Part shown: one piece after another, positions 18,721-27,250 of the stretch
Position numbering within the stretch: the first letter of the stretch is position 1
How the letters are laid out: every line of letters begins with the position of its first letter
Origin: Armatimonadota bacterium
Lineage (GTDB): Bacteria; Sysuimicrobiota; Sysuimicrobiia; Sysuimicrobiales; Kaftiobacteriaceae
Length of the DNA: 64,000 bases
Assembly: GCA_031459765.1 (NCBI GenBank)
Contig: JAVKHY010000007.1
Coordinates: 62,001 to 126,000 of the forward strand
Reading direction: 5' to 3'
Notes under the pieces: model-generated
What the model was told of the DNA's origin: nothing
Seen by the model: the letters and a program-made list of their open reading frames with translations, nothing else
Database searches by the model: none
Made by a program: the position numbers and the translations under genes

Positions 18721-19581
18721 ATGGAAACGTCGTCCCGAATGTTGCCTGCGGCGACCTCCCTGGGCCCGGTGGCCCTGGCTGTCGCCGATCTCGCCGCCGC
18801 GCTCGGGTTCTATCGGGATGTCCTGGGCTTCCAGGTAGCCCGCCGCAGCGAGGACGAGATCATCCTGTGCGCCACCGGGAGCCCTTCAGCCGTCCTCATC
18901 CTCAGCGCCGCGCCGGGGGCCAGGCGCCGGCCGACGGCGGGGCTCTATCACTTCGCCCTCCTGCTCCCCACCCGGGCCGATCTCGCCCGGGCGGTGCGCC
19001 ACCTCATCGGCGCGGGGGCGGCCATCGAGGGCGCCTCGGACCACGGCGTCAGCGAGGCGGTGTATCTCCACGACCCCGAGGGAAACGGGATCGAACTCTA
19101 CGCCGACCGCCCGCGGGAGCGCTGGCCCACCCGGGACGGGAGGTTGGCCATGGGCACAACGGCGCTCGATCTGGAGGACCTGCTGGCGCAGGACGCGCGC
19201 CCGTGGGAAGGGATGCCCCAGGGGACCGGCATCGGACATGTCCACCTCCGGGTGGCCGATCTGGCGCGTTCGGAGCGGTTCTACGCCGGGGTGCTGGGTT
19301 TCCAGGTCACGGTGAGGGGCTACCCCGGGGCGCTCTTCCTCTCCGCCGGCGGCTATCACCACCACATCGGCCTGAACATCTGGGCCGGAACCGGGATTCC
19401 CCCGCGGGATCCGCAGGGTCCCGGGCTGCGGTATTTCACCGTGCGCCTGCCCGACCGCGCCGACGCGCTCGCCGCCCGGCGGCGCCTGCAGGCGGCCGGC
19501 GCCCCGGTGGCCGAGGCGGGCGGGCCCGGCGGATGGTTGACGCAGGATCCGGACGGCATCGGGGTCCTGCTGGCCTGGTGA
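18721..19581 (+). CDS. Two-domain VOC superfamily protein (catechol 2,3-dioxygenase-like)
   Basis: This 286-residue protein is built from two vicinal-oxygen-chelate domains (about residues 13-132 and 168-285). Each begins with the family pattern (VALAVADLAAALGFYRDVLGF and HVHLRVADLARSERFYAGVLGF) and shows candidate metal ligands (YHFALLL, GNGIELYAD, GHVHLRV). The arrangement resembles Bacillus CatE-type proteins, but the substrate cannot be inferred. GAGGAG directly abuts the ATG at 18721; the in-frame ATG at 18739 is a possible start. It stands alone between a terminator and the citrate synthase promoter. Confidence 0.85.
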   Translation: METSSRMLPAATSLGPVALAVADLAAALGFYRDVLGFQVARRSEDEIILCATGSPSAVLILSAAPGARRRPTAGLYHFALLLPTRADLARAVRHLIGAGAAIEGASDHGVSEAVYLHDPEGNGIELYADRPRERWPTRDGRLAMGTTALDLEDLLAQDARPWEGMPQGTGIGHVHLRVADLARSERFYAGVLGFQVTVRGYPGALFLSAGGYHHHIGLNIWAGTGIPPRDPQGPGLRYFTVRLPDRADALAARRRLQAAGAPVAEAGGPGGWLTQDPDGIGVLLAW

Positions 19582-19599
19582 TCGCACTGTCTGCGCGCA

Positions 19600-19627
19600 T
19601 TGCGACGATCGCAGGCATTGGTACAAT
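19600..19627 (+). promoter_or_regulatory. Probable promoter of the citrate synthase gene
   Basis: TTGCGA (19600-19605), a 16-bp spacer and TACAAT (19622-19627) lie 31-58 bp before the citrate synthase ATG. The -10 box is good and the -35 moderate. Confidence 0.6.
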
Positions 19628-19657
19628 AGGGCGGAAGATCCTCTCGGGGGGCCGGAG

Positions 19658-20830
19658 ATGGCGGTGGAGTTCAGGGCGGGGTTGAAGGACGTCATCGCGG
19701 TCAACTCCAGCATCTGCACCGTGGACGGGGAACGAGGTCTGCTGACCTACCGCGGATACGACATCCGGGACCTGGCCACCCAGGCCACCTTCGAAGAGGT
19801 CGTCTACCTGCTCTGGTACGGCGAACTCCCCGTGCCGGCGCAGCTGTCGGGGTTCAGCGCCGAGCTCGCCGCCGCCCGGGCGCTGCCGCCTGCGGTCCTG
19901 GACTCGATGCGGACCTACCCGCGGTCGGCGCATCCGCTGGAGGCGCTGCGGACCGCGGTCTCGGTGGCCGGCATGTCCGATCCGGACACCAGGTCCAACA
20001 GCCGCGAGGCCAACCTCCGCAAGGCCGTGCGCCTGACGGCGCAGGTCCCGGTGATGGTGGCGACGTGGCACCGGCTGCGCACCGGGCGACCTCCGGTGCC
20101 GCCGCTGCCGGAGGGGAGCGCGGCGGCGAACTTCCTGTACGTCCTCACCGGGCGTCAGCCCACGGCGACGGCGGCGCGGACGATGGACATGATCTTCGTG
20201 CTCCACGCCGACCATGAGATCAATGCCAGCACCTTCGCCGCGCGCGTCGCCGCGGCCACCTTCACCGACCTGCACTCGGCGATCACCGCCGCGATCGGGA
20301 CGCTGAAGGGCCCGCGCCACGGCGGGGCCAACGAGGACGTCCTGGAGATGTTGCTCGACATCGGCGACCCCGGGCGGGCCGCGGCTTACATCGAAGAGCG
20401 CTGGGCCCAGCGGGCGCGGCTGTCCCGCGAGGAGCGCGCCCGTCCGGAGAACCGCATCCCCGGCTGGGGGCATGCCGTCTACAGGGTGGACGACCCGCGG
20501 GCCGGGGTCCTGCAGGAGATGGCCCGCCGGCTCAGCGCCGAGGCCGGGACGACGCCGGTGTACGAGACCGCGGTGCGGGTCTACGAGACGATGCACCGCA
20601 TCAGCGACCTGCCGGTGAACGTGGACTTCTTCTCCGCGGTGGTCTACCACGCCCTGGGCATTCCCATCGACCTCTGCACCTCCATCTTTGCCGCCTCCCG
20701 CGTCAGCGGCTGGTGCGCCCACGCCCTGGAGCAGTACGGCGACAGGCTCATCCGACCGCGGGCGCACTACACCGGTCCGCCGCCGCGCGCCTTCGTCCCG
20801 CTGTCCGCCCGCGGCGCGCCCGATCGGTAG
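19658..20830 (+). CDS. Citrate synthase
   Basis: This enzyme condenses acetyl-CoA (or a related acyl-CoA) with oxaloacetate. Catalytic residues are recognisable as the His in HADHEINAS, the His in GWGHAVY and the Asp in NVDFFSAV, along with LKGPRHGGAN and an N-terminal LTYRGYDI. The 390-residue length fits the short type I (Gram-positive/archaeal) family. 2-Methylcitrate synthase cannot be excluded from sequence alone, but no propionate genes are nearby. A ribosome binding site (CCGGAG) precedes the ATG, and the gene has its own promoter. No other TCA-cycle gene is adjacent. Confidence 0.93.
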   Translation: MAVEFRAGLKDVIAVNSSICTVDGERGLLTYRGYDIRDLATQATFEEVVYLLWYGELPVPAQLSGFSAELAAARALPPAVLDSMRTYPRSAHPLEALRTAVSVAGMSDPDTRSNSREANLRKAVRLTAQVPVMVATWHRLRTGRPPVPPLPEGSAAANFLYVLTGRQPTATAARTMDMIFVLHADHEINASTFAARVAAATFTDLHSAITAAIGTLKGPRHGGANEDVLEMLLDIGDPGRAAAYIEERWAQRARLSREERARPENRIPGWGHAVYRVDDPRAGVLQEMARRLSAEAGTTPVYETAVRVYETMHRISDLPVNVDFFSAVVYHALGIPIDLCTSIFAASRVSGWCAHALEQYGDRLIRPRAHYTGPPPRAFVPLSARGAPDR

Positions 20831-20914
20831 CGGGGCCCCGCAGAGGAATGGTCTTCTCCCGCCCAGAACACTGTCGGTGGATCCCACGCTGACGTCGTGA
20901 GGGAGGGGACAGGA

Positions 20915-21910
20915 GTGAGGCAGCTCAGGTACATCATGCTCCTGGCCGTGGCACTGGCCGTCGCGCTGACGGCGGTGGCGCTGCCGCCGGTTCCGGCCGC
21001 AGGCCAGACGAAGCTGGTCATGGTGTTCGTACCCTCGCGCGAAACCGACATCATCCTGTTCAGCGGGCAGCAGATCGGCCGCATGCTCGGCGTGGCGCTG
21101 GGCGTGCCGGTCGAGGCGGTGGTCAGCACCAGCTACACCGCGGCCATCGAGGCGATGTGCGCGGGGAGGGCCGACATCGGAGCGCTGAACCCCTTCAGCT
21201 ACGTCCTGGCCCACCAGAAGTGCAACGTGGAGGTGGCCGCCATCTCCGTGCGCTTCGGCCTCCCCTACTACCGGGCGCAGATCAGCGTCCGCGCCGACGC
21301 CAACATCAACAAGATCGAGGACCTGCGGGGGAAGCGCTTCGCCTTTGTCGATCCCGCCTCGACCTCGGGGTATCTCTTCCCCGCGGCCATGCTGAAGAAG
21401 ATGGGCTACGATCCCGACCGCTTCTTCTCCCAGACCGTCTTCGCCGGATCGCATCCCAACGTGATCCTGGCCATCTACCGCGGGCAGGTAGACGGCGGGG
21501 CGACCTTCGAGGACGCCCGCACCAACATTCAGGCCCAGTTCCCCGACGTCATGCAGAAGGTCAAAGTGATCGGCTACACCAACCCCATCCCCAACGACAC
21601 CTGGAGCCTGAGCGCGCGGCTGAGCCCTGAGCTGCGGGCCAGGATCAAGGACCGTCTGCTGCGCATCGCCACCACCCCCGAGGGCAAGGAGGCCCTGCGC
21701 AACCTGTACAGCATCGAGGGGCTCACCGACCGGGTGGTGCTCAGCGAGGAGCAGGTGCGCAATCTCGGCATCCGCTTCGACGAGGAGACGCGGGCCCGGA
21801 TCGTCCGCGCCGGCGGGAAGGTGACCATCCCGATCGGCGACTGGTACTTCCAGCCCATCCGCGACGCCGCCACCTACCTTGGACTGGATCTGGCCAAGCT
21901 CGCGCGGTAG
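20915..21910 (+). CDS. phnD: Phosphate/phosphonate ABC transporter substrate-binding protein (PhnD family)
   Basis: This is the extracytoplasmic ligand-binding protein of a phn-type importer. It has a signal peptide of about 28 residues ending PVPAAGQ, with no lipobox cysteine. The PhnD signature segments are VSTSYTAAIEAMCAGRADIGALNP, KRFAFVDPASTSGYLFPAAM and GGATFEDAR. I chose the GTG at 20915, which has GGGAGGGGACAGG just upstream; a GTG at 20897 is the alternative. Phosphonate, phosphite or phosphate could each be the ligand, since no C-P lyase or phosphonatase gene is nearby to decide. phnC and phnE follow. Confidence 0.92.
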   Translation: MRQLRYIMLLAVALAVALTAVALPPVPAAGQTKLVMVFVPSRETDIILFSGQQIGRMLGVALGVPVEAVVSTSYTAAIEAMCAGRADIGALNPFSYVLAHQKCNVEVAAISVRFGLPYYRAQISVRADANINKIEDLRGKRFAFVDPASTSGYLFPAAMLKKMGYDPDRFFSQTVFAGSHPNVILAIYRGQVDGGATFEDARTNIQAQFPDVMQKVKVIGYTNPIPNDTWSLSARLSPELRARIKDRLLRIATTPEGKEALRNLYSIEGLTDRVVLSEEQVRNLGIRFDEETRARIVRAGGKVTIPIGDWYFQPIRDAATYLGLDLAKLAR

Positions 21911-21934
21911 GGGCGTCTCTGCTGACATAAAATG

Positions 21935-21969
21935 ATGGGGAGGAGGGGCAGACCCTTCCTCCCCATTTT
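21935..21969 (+). terminator. Intrinsic terminator inside the phn operon
   Basis: A perfect 10-bp stem ATGGGGAGGA (21935-21944) with TCCTCCCCAT (21957-21966) is followed by TTTT. It lies between phnD and phnC, so part of the transcript would stop after the binding-protein gene. Confidence 0.8.
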
Positions 21970-22001
21970 GCTGCGGAGCGACGTTCGCTGTGGAGCGACC
22001 G

Positions 22002-22772
22002 ATGAGAGGGGCGGCGCTGCGGCTCGAGCACGTGAGCAAGATCTATCCCGACGGGACCCAGGCCCTGCGCGACATCACCTTTGCCGTGCGGCCCGGGGAG
22101 TTCGTGGTGATCATCGGGCTTTCCGGCTCGGGCAAATCCACGCTCATGCGGTGCATCAACCGCCTGATCGAACCCACGACGGGCAGGATCTACATCGACG
22201 ACGTGGAGGTCACCGCCCTCTCCCAGGCGGAGATGCGGCGGCTGCGTCGGTCCATCGGGATGATCTTCCAGCAGTTCAACCTCGTGAAGCGCTCCACGGT
22301 CCTGACCAACGTCCTCACCGGCCGCCTGGGGTACCTGCCGCCGTCCTATGCGCTGATGAACTACTTCCCGAAGGACGAGGTGGCCCGGGCCATGGCCAAC
22401 CTTGACCGCGTCGGCATTCCGGAGAAAGCCCAGGCCCGGGCGGACCAGCTGAGCGGCGGCCAGCAGCAGCGGGTCGGGATCGCCCGGGCCCTCATGCAGG
22501 AACCGACGCTCCTCCTGGCGGACGAGCCCGTGGCCAGCCTCGATCCGGCCACCTCCCACTCCGTGCTCAAGTACGTGGAGGAACTCAACAAGAAGGACGG
22601 GGTCACGGTCCTCTGCGCCCTGCACTTCCTCAGCCTGGCCCGGCGCTACGGCACGCGGATCCTGGCCCTCAAAGGCGGCGAGATCGTCTTCGACGGGCTG
22701 CCCGCGGAGATTGACGAACGGCGCTTCAAAGAGATCTACGGCGAAGAGGCTGAGGAGGTCGAGATCGCATGA
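22002..22772 (+). CDS. phnC: Phosphonate-type ABC transporter ATPase PhnC
   Basis: This is the cytoplasmic ATPase of the phn importer. It has Walker [11 protein letters not shown]-loop MIFQQFNLV, signature [15 protein letters not shown], Walker [13 protein letters not shown] and the H-loop in ALHFLS. The PhnC-typical insertion ([20 protein letters not shown]) is present. The ATG at 22002 has GGAG six bases upstream; the GTG at 21990 is a less likely start. The stop overlaps the phnE start (ATGA), so the two are translationally coupled. Confidence 0.95.
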   Translation: MRGAALRLEHVSKIYPDGTQALRDITFAVRPGEFVVIIGLSGSGKSTLMRCINRLIEPTTGRIYIDDVEVTALSQAEMRRLRRSIGMIFQQFNLVKRSTVLTNVLTGRLGYLPPSYALMNYFPKDEVARAMANLDRVGIPEKAQARADQLSGGQQQRVGIARALMQEPTLLLADEPVASLDPATSHSVLKYVEELNKKDGVTVLCALHFLSLARRYGTRILALKGGEIVFDGLPAEIDERRFKEIYGEEAEEVEIA

Positions 22773-23956
22773 AGCAGGACGCGCTCGCTCCCCGTCCGAG
22801 CCTGGCTCCGGCCCGCCCCTGGTTTACGAGCGGAAAGTTCCTGCTCTTCCTGACCGGGCTGTTGCTGGTCTACGGCTACGGCTGGCGGGTGACCCAGATC
22901 GACCTGCCCGAGCTGATCACCGGGGCCAAATTCGTGCAGCCGTTCATCCGCGACCTGGCGCGTCCCGACGTCCTGACCCGTCAGCGCCTGAGCCAGCAGG
23001 TCGAGGTGGCGATGTCGGTGGATCCCCAGGTGGCCCCGGAAGTGCTGCCGCCCCCCAGCGGTCCCGTGCTTCAGGTCTCCACCCGGGTGGCGCCGGTAGG
23101 CTCCCCGGTGCAGGTCGCCGGATCCGGGTTCCGGCCCAACGCGCTGGCCACCCTGTTCTGGGTGAACCCCATCGGCAATCCGCAGCAGGTCGGCCGGCTC
23201 ATGACCGACGCCCGGGGCGAGTTCCGCACGACCATCATCGTGCCCGAGGCGTTCCGCGGACCGGAGGCAGGGCCGCGCGGCGCCCAGCAGCGGCTGCGCG
23301 TCGTCGTGGAGTGGACGGTCGGGCCCCTGCGGCCGAGCCGCACGGCGATCATCGTCGGGCAGAAGATCGTGGAGACGGTGTTCCTGGCCCTGATGGGCAC
23401 GACCATCGCCGTCGTCGTGGCTGTGCCGCTGTCCTTCCTCGGGGCGCGCAACCTGATGACGAAGCATCCCGTCGGGACCACCGTCTACTACCTCACCCGC
23501 TCCTTCTTCAACATCATGCGGTCGATCGAGCCGCTGATCCTGGCCATCGTCTTCACCGTCTGGGTAGGCCTGGGGCCCTTCGCCGGCGTCCTGGCTCTGG
23601 GACTGCACTCCATCGCCGCGCTGGGCAAGCTGTACTCCGAACAGATTGAGTCCATCGATCCGGGACCGATCGAGGCCGTGACGGCCACCGGGGCCAGTGC
23701 CCTCCAGGTCGTGCGCTATGCCGTGATCCCGCAGATCGTTCCGCCCTTCATCGCCTTCACCATCTACCGCTGGGATACCAACGTCCGGATGTCCACCGTG
23801 ATCGGCTTCGTCGGCGGCGGCGGGATCGGCTTCATCCTGCAGCAGTACATCAACCTCCTCCAGTACCGGCAGGCTGCCACCGCGGTGTGGGCGATCACCC
23901 TCGTGGTCGCCGCCATGGACTACCTCAGCGCCGTCGTCCGCGAGAAGTACGTCTGA
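22769..23956 (+). CDS. phnE: Phosphonate-type ABC transporter permease PhnE with inserted extracytoplasmic domain
   Basis: This is the membrane channel of the phn importer. The permease core (about residues 195-395) has the family features IEPLILAIVFTVWVGLGPFAG and EAVTATGASALQVVRYAVIPQ, which is the EAA loop. At 395 residues it is over 100 longer than a typical PhnE. The extra part lies between the first membrane segment (about 25-42) and the core. It contains an Ig/TIG-like pattern (VAPVGSPVQVAGSGFRPNA, then LMTDARGEFRTTIIVP), so a beta-sandwich domain outside the membrane is inferred. It may help dock PhnD. Confidence 0.92.
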   Translation: MKQDALAPRPSLAPARPWFTSGKFLLFLTGLLLVYGYGWRVTQIDLPELITGAKFVQPFIRDLARPDVLTRQRLSQQVEVAMSVDPQVAPEVLPPPSGPVLQVSTRVAPVGSPVQVAGSGFRPNALATLFWVNPIGNPQQVGRLMTDARGEFRTTIIVPEAFRGPEAGPRGAQQRLRVVVEWTVGPLRPSRTAIIVGQKIVETVFLALMGTTIAVVVAVPLSFLGARNLMTKHPVGTTVYYLTRSFFNIMRSIEPLILAIVFTVWVGLGPFAGVLALGLHSIAALGKLYSEQIESIDPGPIEAVTATGASALQVVRYAVIPQIVPPFIAFTIYRWDTNVRMSTVIGFVGGGGIGFILQQYINLLQYRQAATAVWAITLVVAAMDYLSAVVREKYV

Positions 23957-23975
23957 TCGGTCGGGAGCCGCGCCG

Positions 23976-24749
23976 ATGGCCGCGCCGCCGTACCTCTTCT
24001 CGGGCCTGCTCCGCGCCGCCGGCATTCCCCACGCCTTCACCACGCGGGCCGCGGGGAACATGAGCCGGGGGGTGGGGGACGATCCGCGCGCCGTCGCCGC
24101 CCGCCGCGCCGCGGCGGTGCGCGCGCTGGGGTGCGATCCGGCCCGGCACGTCGAAGCGGAGCAGGTGCACGGCGTGGTCGTCGCCGCCGTCACCGCGGGC
24201 GACGGCGGGCGGATGGTGCCCGGCGCCGACGGGCTGGTCAGCCTGGAGCCCGGAACGGTCCTCGCCGTCCACAGCGCCGACTGCGTGCCGTTGCTGCTGG
24301 CCGATCCCTCGCGGGGGGTGGTCGCGGCGATCCATGCGGGGTGGCGCGGCGTGGCGGCCGGCATCCCGGTCGAGGCCGTCCGCGCGCTGTCGCGGTTGGG
24401 GGGCCGTCCGGCGGACGTGGTCGCGGCGATCGGGCCTTCCATCGGCCCCTGTCACTACGAGGTCGACGAGCCGGTCATCGAGCAGATGCGCCGGTGGCCG
24501 TGGTGGCCTGAGGTGGCTCGGCGCAACGGGAGGGAACGGTGGCAGCTGGACCTCCGCACGAGCTGCATCCGCCAGCTCACGGACGCGGGCCTCGCCGCGG
24601 GGCGGATCGAGGTGCTGGCAGTGTGCACCTACGAACGTCCGGAGCTCCTCTACTCCTACCGGCGGGACCGGACCACCGGTCGGATGGCGGCGCTCGTCGC
24701 CGTGCCCCGGGGCCCGGAGGGAACGGGTGGACGCCGAAGAATACCGTGA
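23976..24749 (+). CDS. pgeF: Peptidoglycan editing factor / purine nucleoside phosphorylase-like protein (YfiH, DUF152)
   Basis: This is a laccase-domain protein of the YfiH/PgeF family. E. coli PgeF helps remove wrongly incorporated L-Ser from peptidoglycan precursors, and relatives act as purine nucleoside phosphorylases. The zinc-site residues are seen in EQVHG, HSADCVPLLLAD and AIHAGWRG, with IGPSIGPCHYEV downstream. The length is 257 residues. Its place before yggS and sepF is the classical position in Gram-positive division clusters. Its 3' end overlaps the yggS start by 23 nt. Confidence 0.92.
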   Translation: MAAPPYLFSGLLRAAGIPHAFTTRAAGNMSRGVGDDPRAVAARRAAAVRALGCDPARHVEAEQVHGVVVAAVTAGDGGRMVPGADGLVSLEPGTVLAVHSADCVPLLLADPSRGVVAAIHAGWRGVAAGIPVEAVRALSRLGGRPADVVAAIGPSIGPCHYEVDEPVIEQMRRWPWWPEVARRNGRERWQLDLRTSCIRQLTDAGLAAGRIEVLAVCTYERPELLYSYRRDRTTGRMAALVAVPRGPEGTGGRRRIP

Positions 24750-25428
24750 CGGGACCGGGGTGGGCGCGGCGGTGTCCCGCGTCCGTGCCCGGATCGCCGC
24801 CGCGGCGGCGCGCAGCGGTCGGAGGGCCGAGGAGATCACCCTGGTCGCTGTGACCAAGGGCGTGTCCCTCGAGCGCATCCGGGAGGTGGTGGCGGCCGGG
24901 GTCGCCGACCTGGGGGAGAGCCGGGTGCAGGAAGCCGCCCCGAAGGTCGCCGCCCTCGGCGCGGCGGTCCGCTGGCACCTCGTGGGCCACCTGCAGCGAA
25001 ACAAGGCGGCGCGCGCGGCGGCGTTGTTCGAGGTCATCCACTCCGTGGATAGCGCGGCGTTGCTGGCGGCGCTCAGCCGACGGGCTTCGCGCCCGCTGGA
25101 CGTGTTGCTGCAGGTGAAGCTGACGGAGGAAGGGGGTCGGCACGGTGTCCCGCCCGAGGCGCTGGCCGCCCTGGCCCGCCAGGCGGTCGGGTTGCCCGGC
25201 GTCCGCGTCGCGGGACTGATGACGATCGCGCCGCCGGCCCGCGACCCGGAGGCGGCGCGGGCCGTGTTCCGCCGGTTGCGGGAGTTGCGGGGGGAGCTGG
25301 GGCGGCTCATCGGACCGCTGCCCCACCTCTCCATGGGGATGAGTGACGACTTCGAGGTCGCCGTTGAAGAGGGGGCGACCATGGTGCGCATCGGACGGGC
25401 GATCTTCGGACCACGGGTGGTCACCTGA
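24727..25428 (+). CDS. yggS: Pyridoxal phosphate homeostasis protein YggS/PROSC
   Basis: This is a single-domain PLP-binding TIM-barrel protein involved in PLP homeostasis. The PLP lysine lies in LVAVTKGVS. Other family markers are LGESRVQEA, WHLVGHLQRNKA, the AGLMTIAPP segment and LSMGMSDDFEVAVEEGATMVRIGRAIFG. It has 233 residues from the GTG at 24727, which overlaps the end of pgeF by 23 nt. No earlier start gives a more normal N-terminus. Confidence 0.94.
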   Translation: MDAEEYRDGTGVGAAVSRVRARIAAAAARSGRRAEEITLVAVTKGVSLERIREVVAAGVADLGESRVQEAAPKVAALGAAVRWHLVGHLQRNKAARAAALFEVIHSVDSAALLAALSRRASRPLDVLLQVKLTEEGGRHGVPPEALAALARQAVGLPGVRVAGLMTIAPPARDPEAARAVFRRLRELRGELGRLIGPLPHLSMGMSDDFEVAVEEGATMVRIGRAIFGPRVVT

Positions 25429-25485
25429 GGCCGCGGGGGAGGCCGCTTGCGGGGAGGAGGGAAAGGCCGACAGGGGGGAATCCGA

Positions 25486-25896
25486 TTGGGCGCGATGCAG
25501 CGGTTGATGAACTTTCTCGGCTTCAGCGAAATCGACCAGGAGGACGAGGGCGCGGCCGCCAACGGCGAGGTCGTGGAGCTCCCCCGACGGCGGACTACGC
25601 TCCTCAATCTCCACGCCCAGAAGCAGGAGATCGTCGTCCTGCAGCCCCGGACCTTCGACGACGCCCGCGACGGGGCCGACTACCTGAAGATGCGGCGACC
25701 CATCGTGGTCAACCTCCAGGGGACGCCGCCGGACCTGGCGCGGCGCATCGTCGACTTCACCAGCGGGGTGACCTACGCTCTGGACGGCCACCTGCTGCGC
25801 GTGGGCGAGCAGATCTTCTTGTTCACCCCGGCGCATGTGGCGATCACGGCGGATGCGGGCAGCGGCGACGACTCCGCCCTCTTCCCCCTCCAGTAG
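25486..25896 (+). CDS. sepF: Cell division protein SepF
   Basis: SepF is an FtsZ-bundling membrane anchor found in Gram-positives, cyanobacteria and archaea. An N-terminal amphipathic helix (MGAMQRLMNFLGF) is followed by an acidic linker and the SepF core, which has VLQPRTFDDARDGADYLKMRRPIVVNL and TSGVTYALDGHLLRVGEQIFLFTP. The start is a TTG at 25486, supported by GGGGGGAA 6 nt upstream and by the classical membrane-helix pattern it creates. The ATG at 25495 is the alternative. The length is 136 residues. It works with FtsA and FtsZ encoded 12 kb upstream. Confidence 0.95.
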   Translation: MGAMQRLMNFLGFSEIDQEDEGAAANGEVVELPRRRTTLLNLHAQKQEIVVLQPRTFDDARDGADYLKMRRPIVVNLQGTPPDLARRIVDFTSGVTYALDGHLLRVGEQIFLFTPAHVAITADAGSGDDSALFPLQ

Positions 25897-25918
25897 CCCT
25901 CCGGAGGCGGCGCTGGCC

Positions 25919-26176
25919 GTGCGGGTGAGCCCCCGGGCGGCGCGGGACCGCATCCGGGGATGGCGTCAGGGGCGCCTGCTCGTGGAGACGACCGCACCGC
26001 CGATCGAGGGGCGGGCCAACGACGCGGTCTGCCGGCTCGTCGCGGCGGCGGTCGGTGTGCCGCCCGCGCAGGTCCGGGTGGTGCGGGGCTTCGGCCGCCG
26101 GGACAAGACCGTCGCGGTGTCGGGCCTCCCCCCCGACAGGGTACTGCAGGCGCTCCGGCATCCCGCCTTCGTCTAG
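25919..26176 (+). CDS. DUF167 family protein (YggU)
   Basis: This is a small DUF167/YggU protein of about 85 residues. The family core VETTAPPIEGRANDAVCRLVAAAVGV, followed by a basic loop (RGFGRRDKTVAVSG), is clear. The biochemical function is not established; genomic linkage with yggS is common in bacteria. The GTG at 25919 follows GGAGG by 11 nt. A start inside the end of sepF is possible. Confidence 0.82.
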   Translation: MRVSPRAARDRIRGWRQGRLLVETTAPPIEGRANDAVCRLVAAAVGVPPAQVRVVRGFGRRDKTVAVSGLPPDRVLQALRHPAFV

Positions 26177-26178
26177 GG

Positions 26179-27246
<1,068 letters not shown>

Positions 27247-27250
27247 CCCC

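Noticed and set aside
20915-23956. Assigning the phn transporter to phosphonate catabolism
   Set aside because: No C-P lyase, phosphonatase or phosphite dehydrogenase gene is present, so the ligand stays open.
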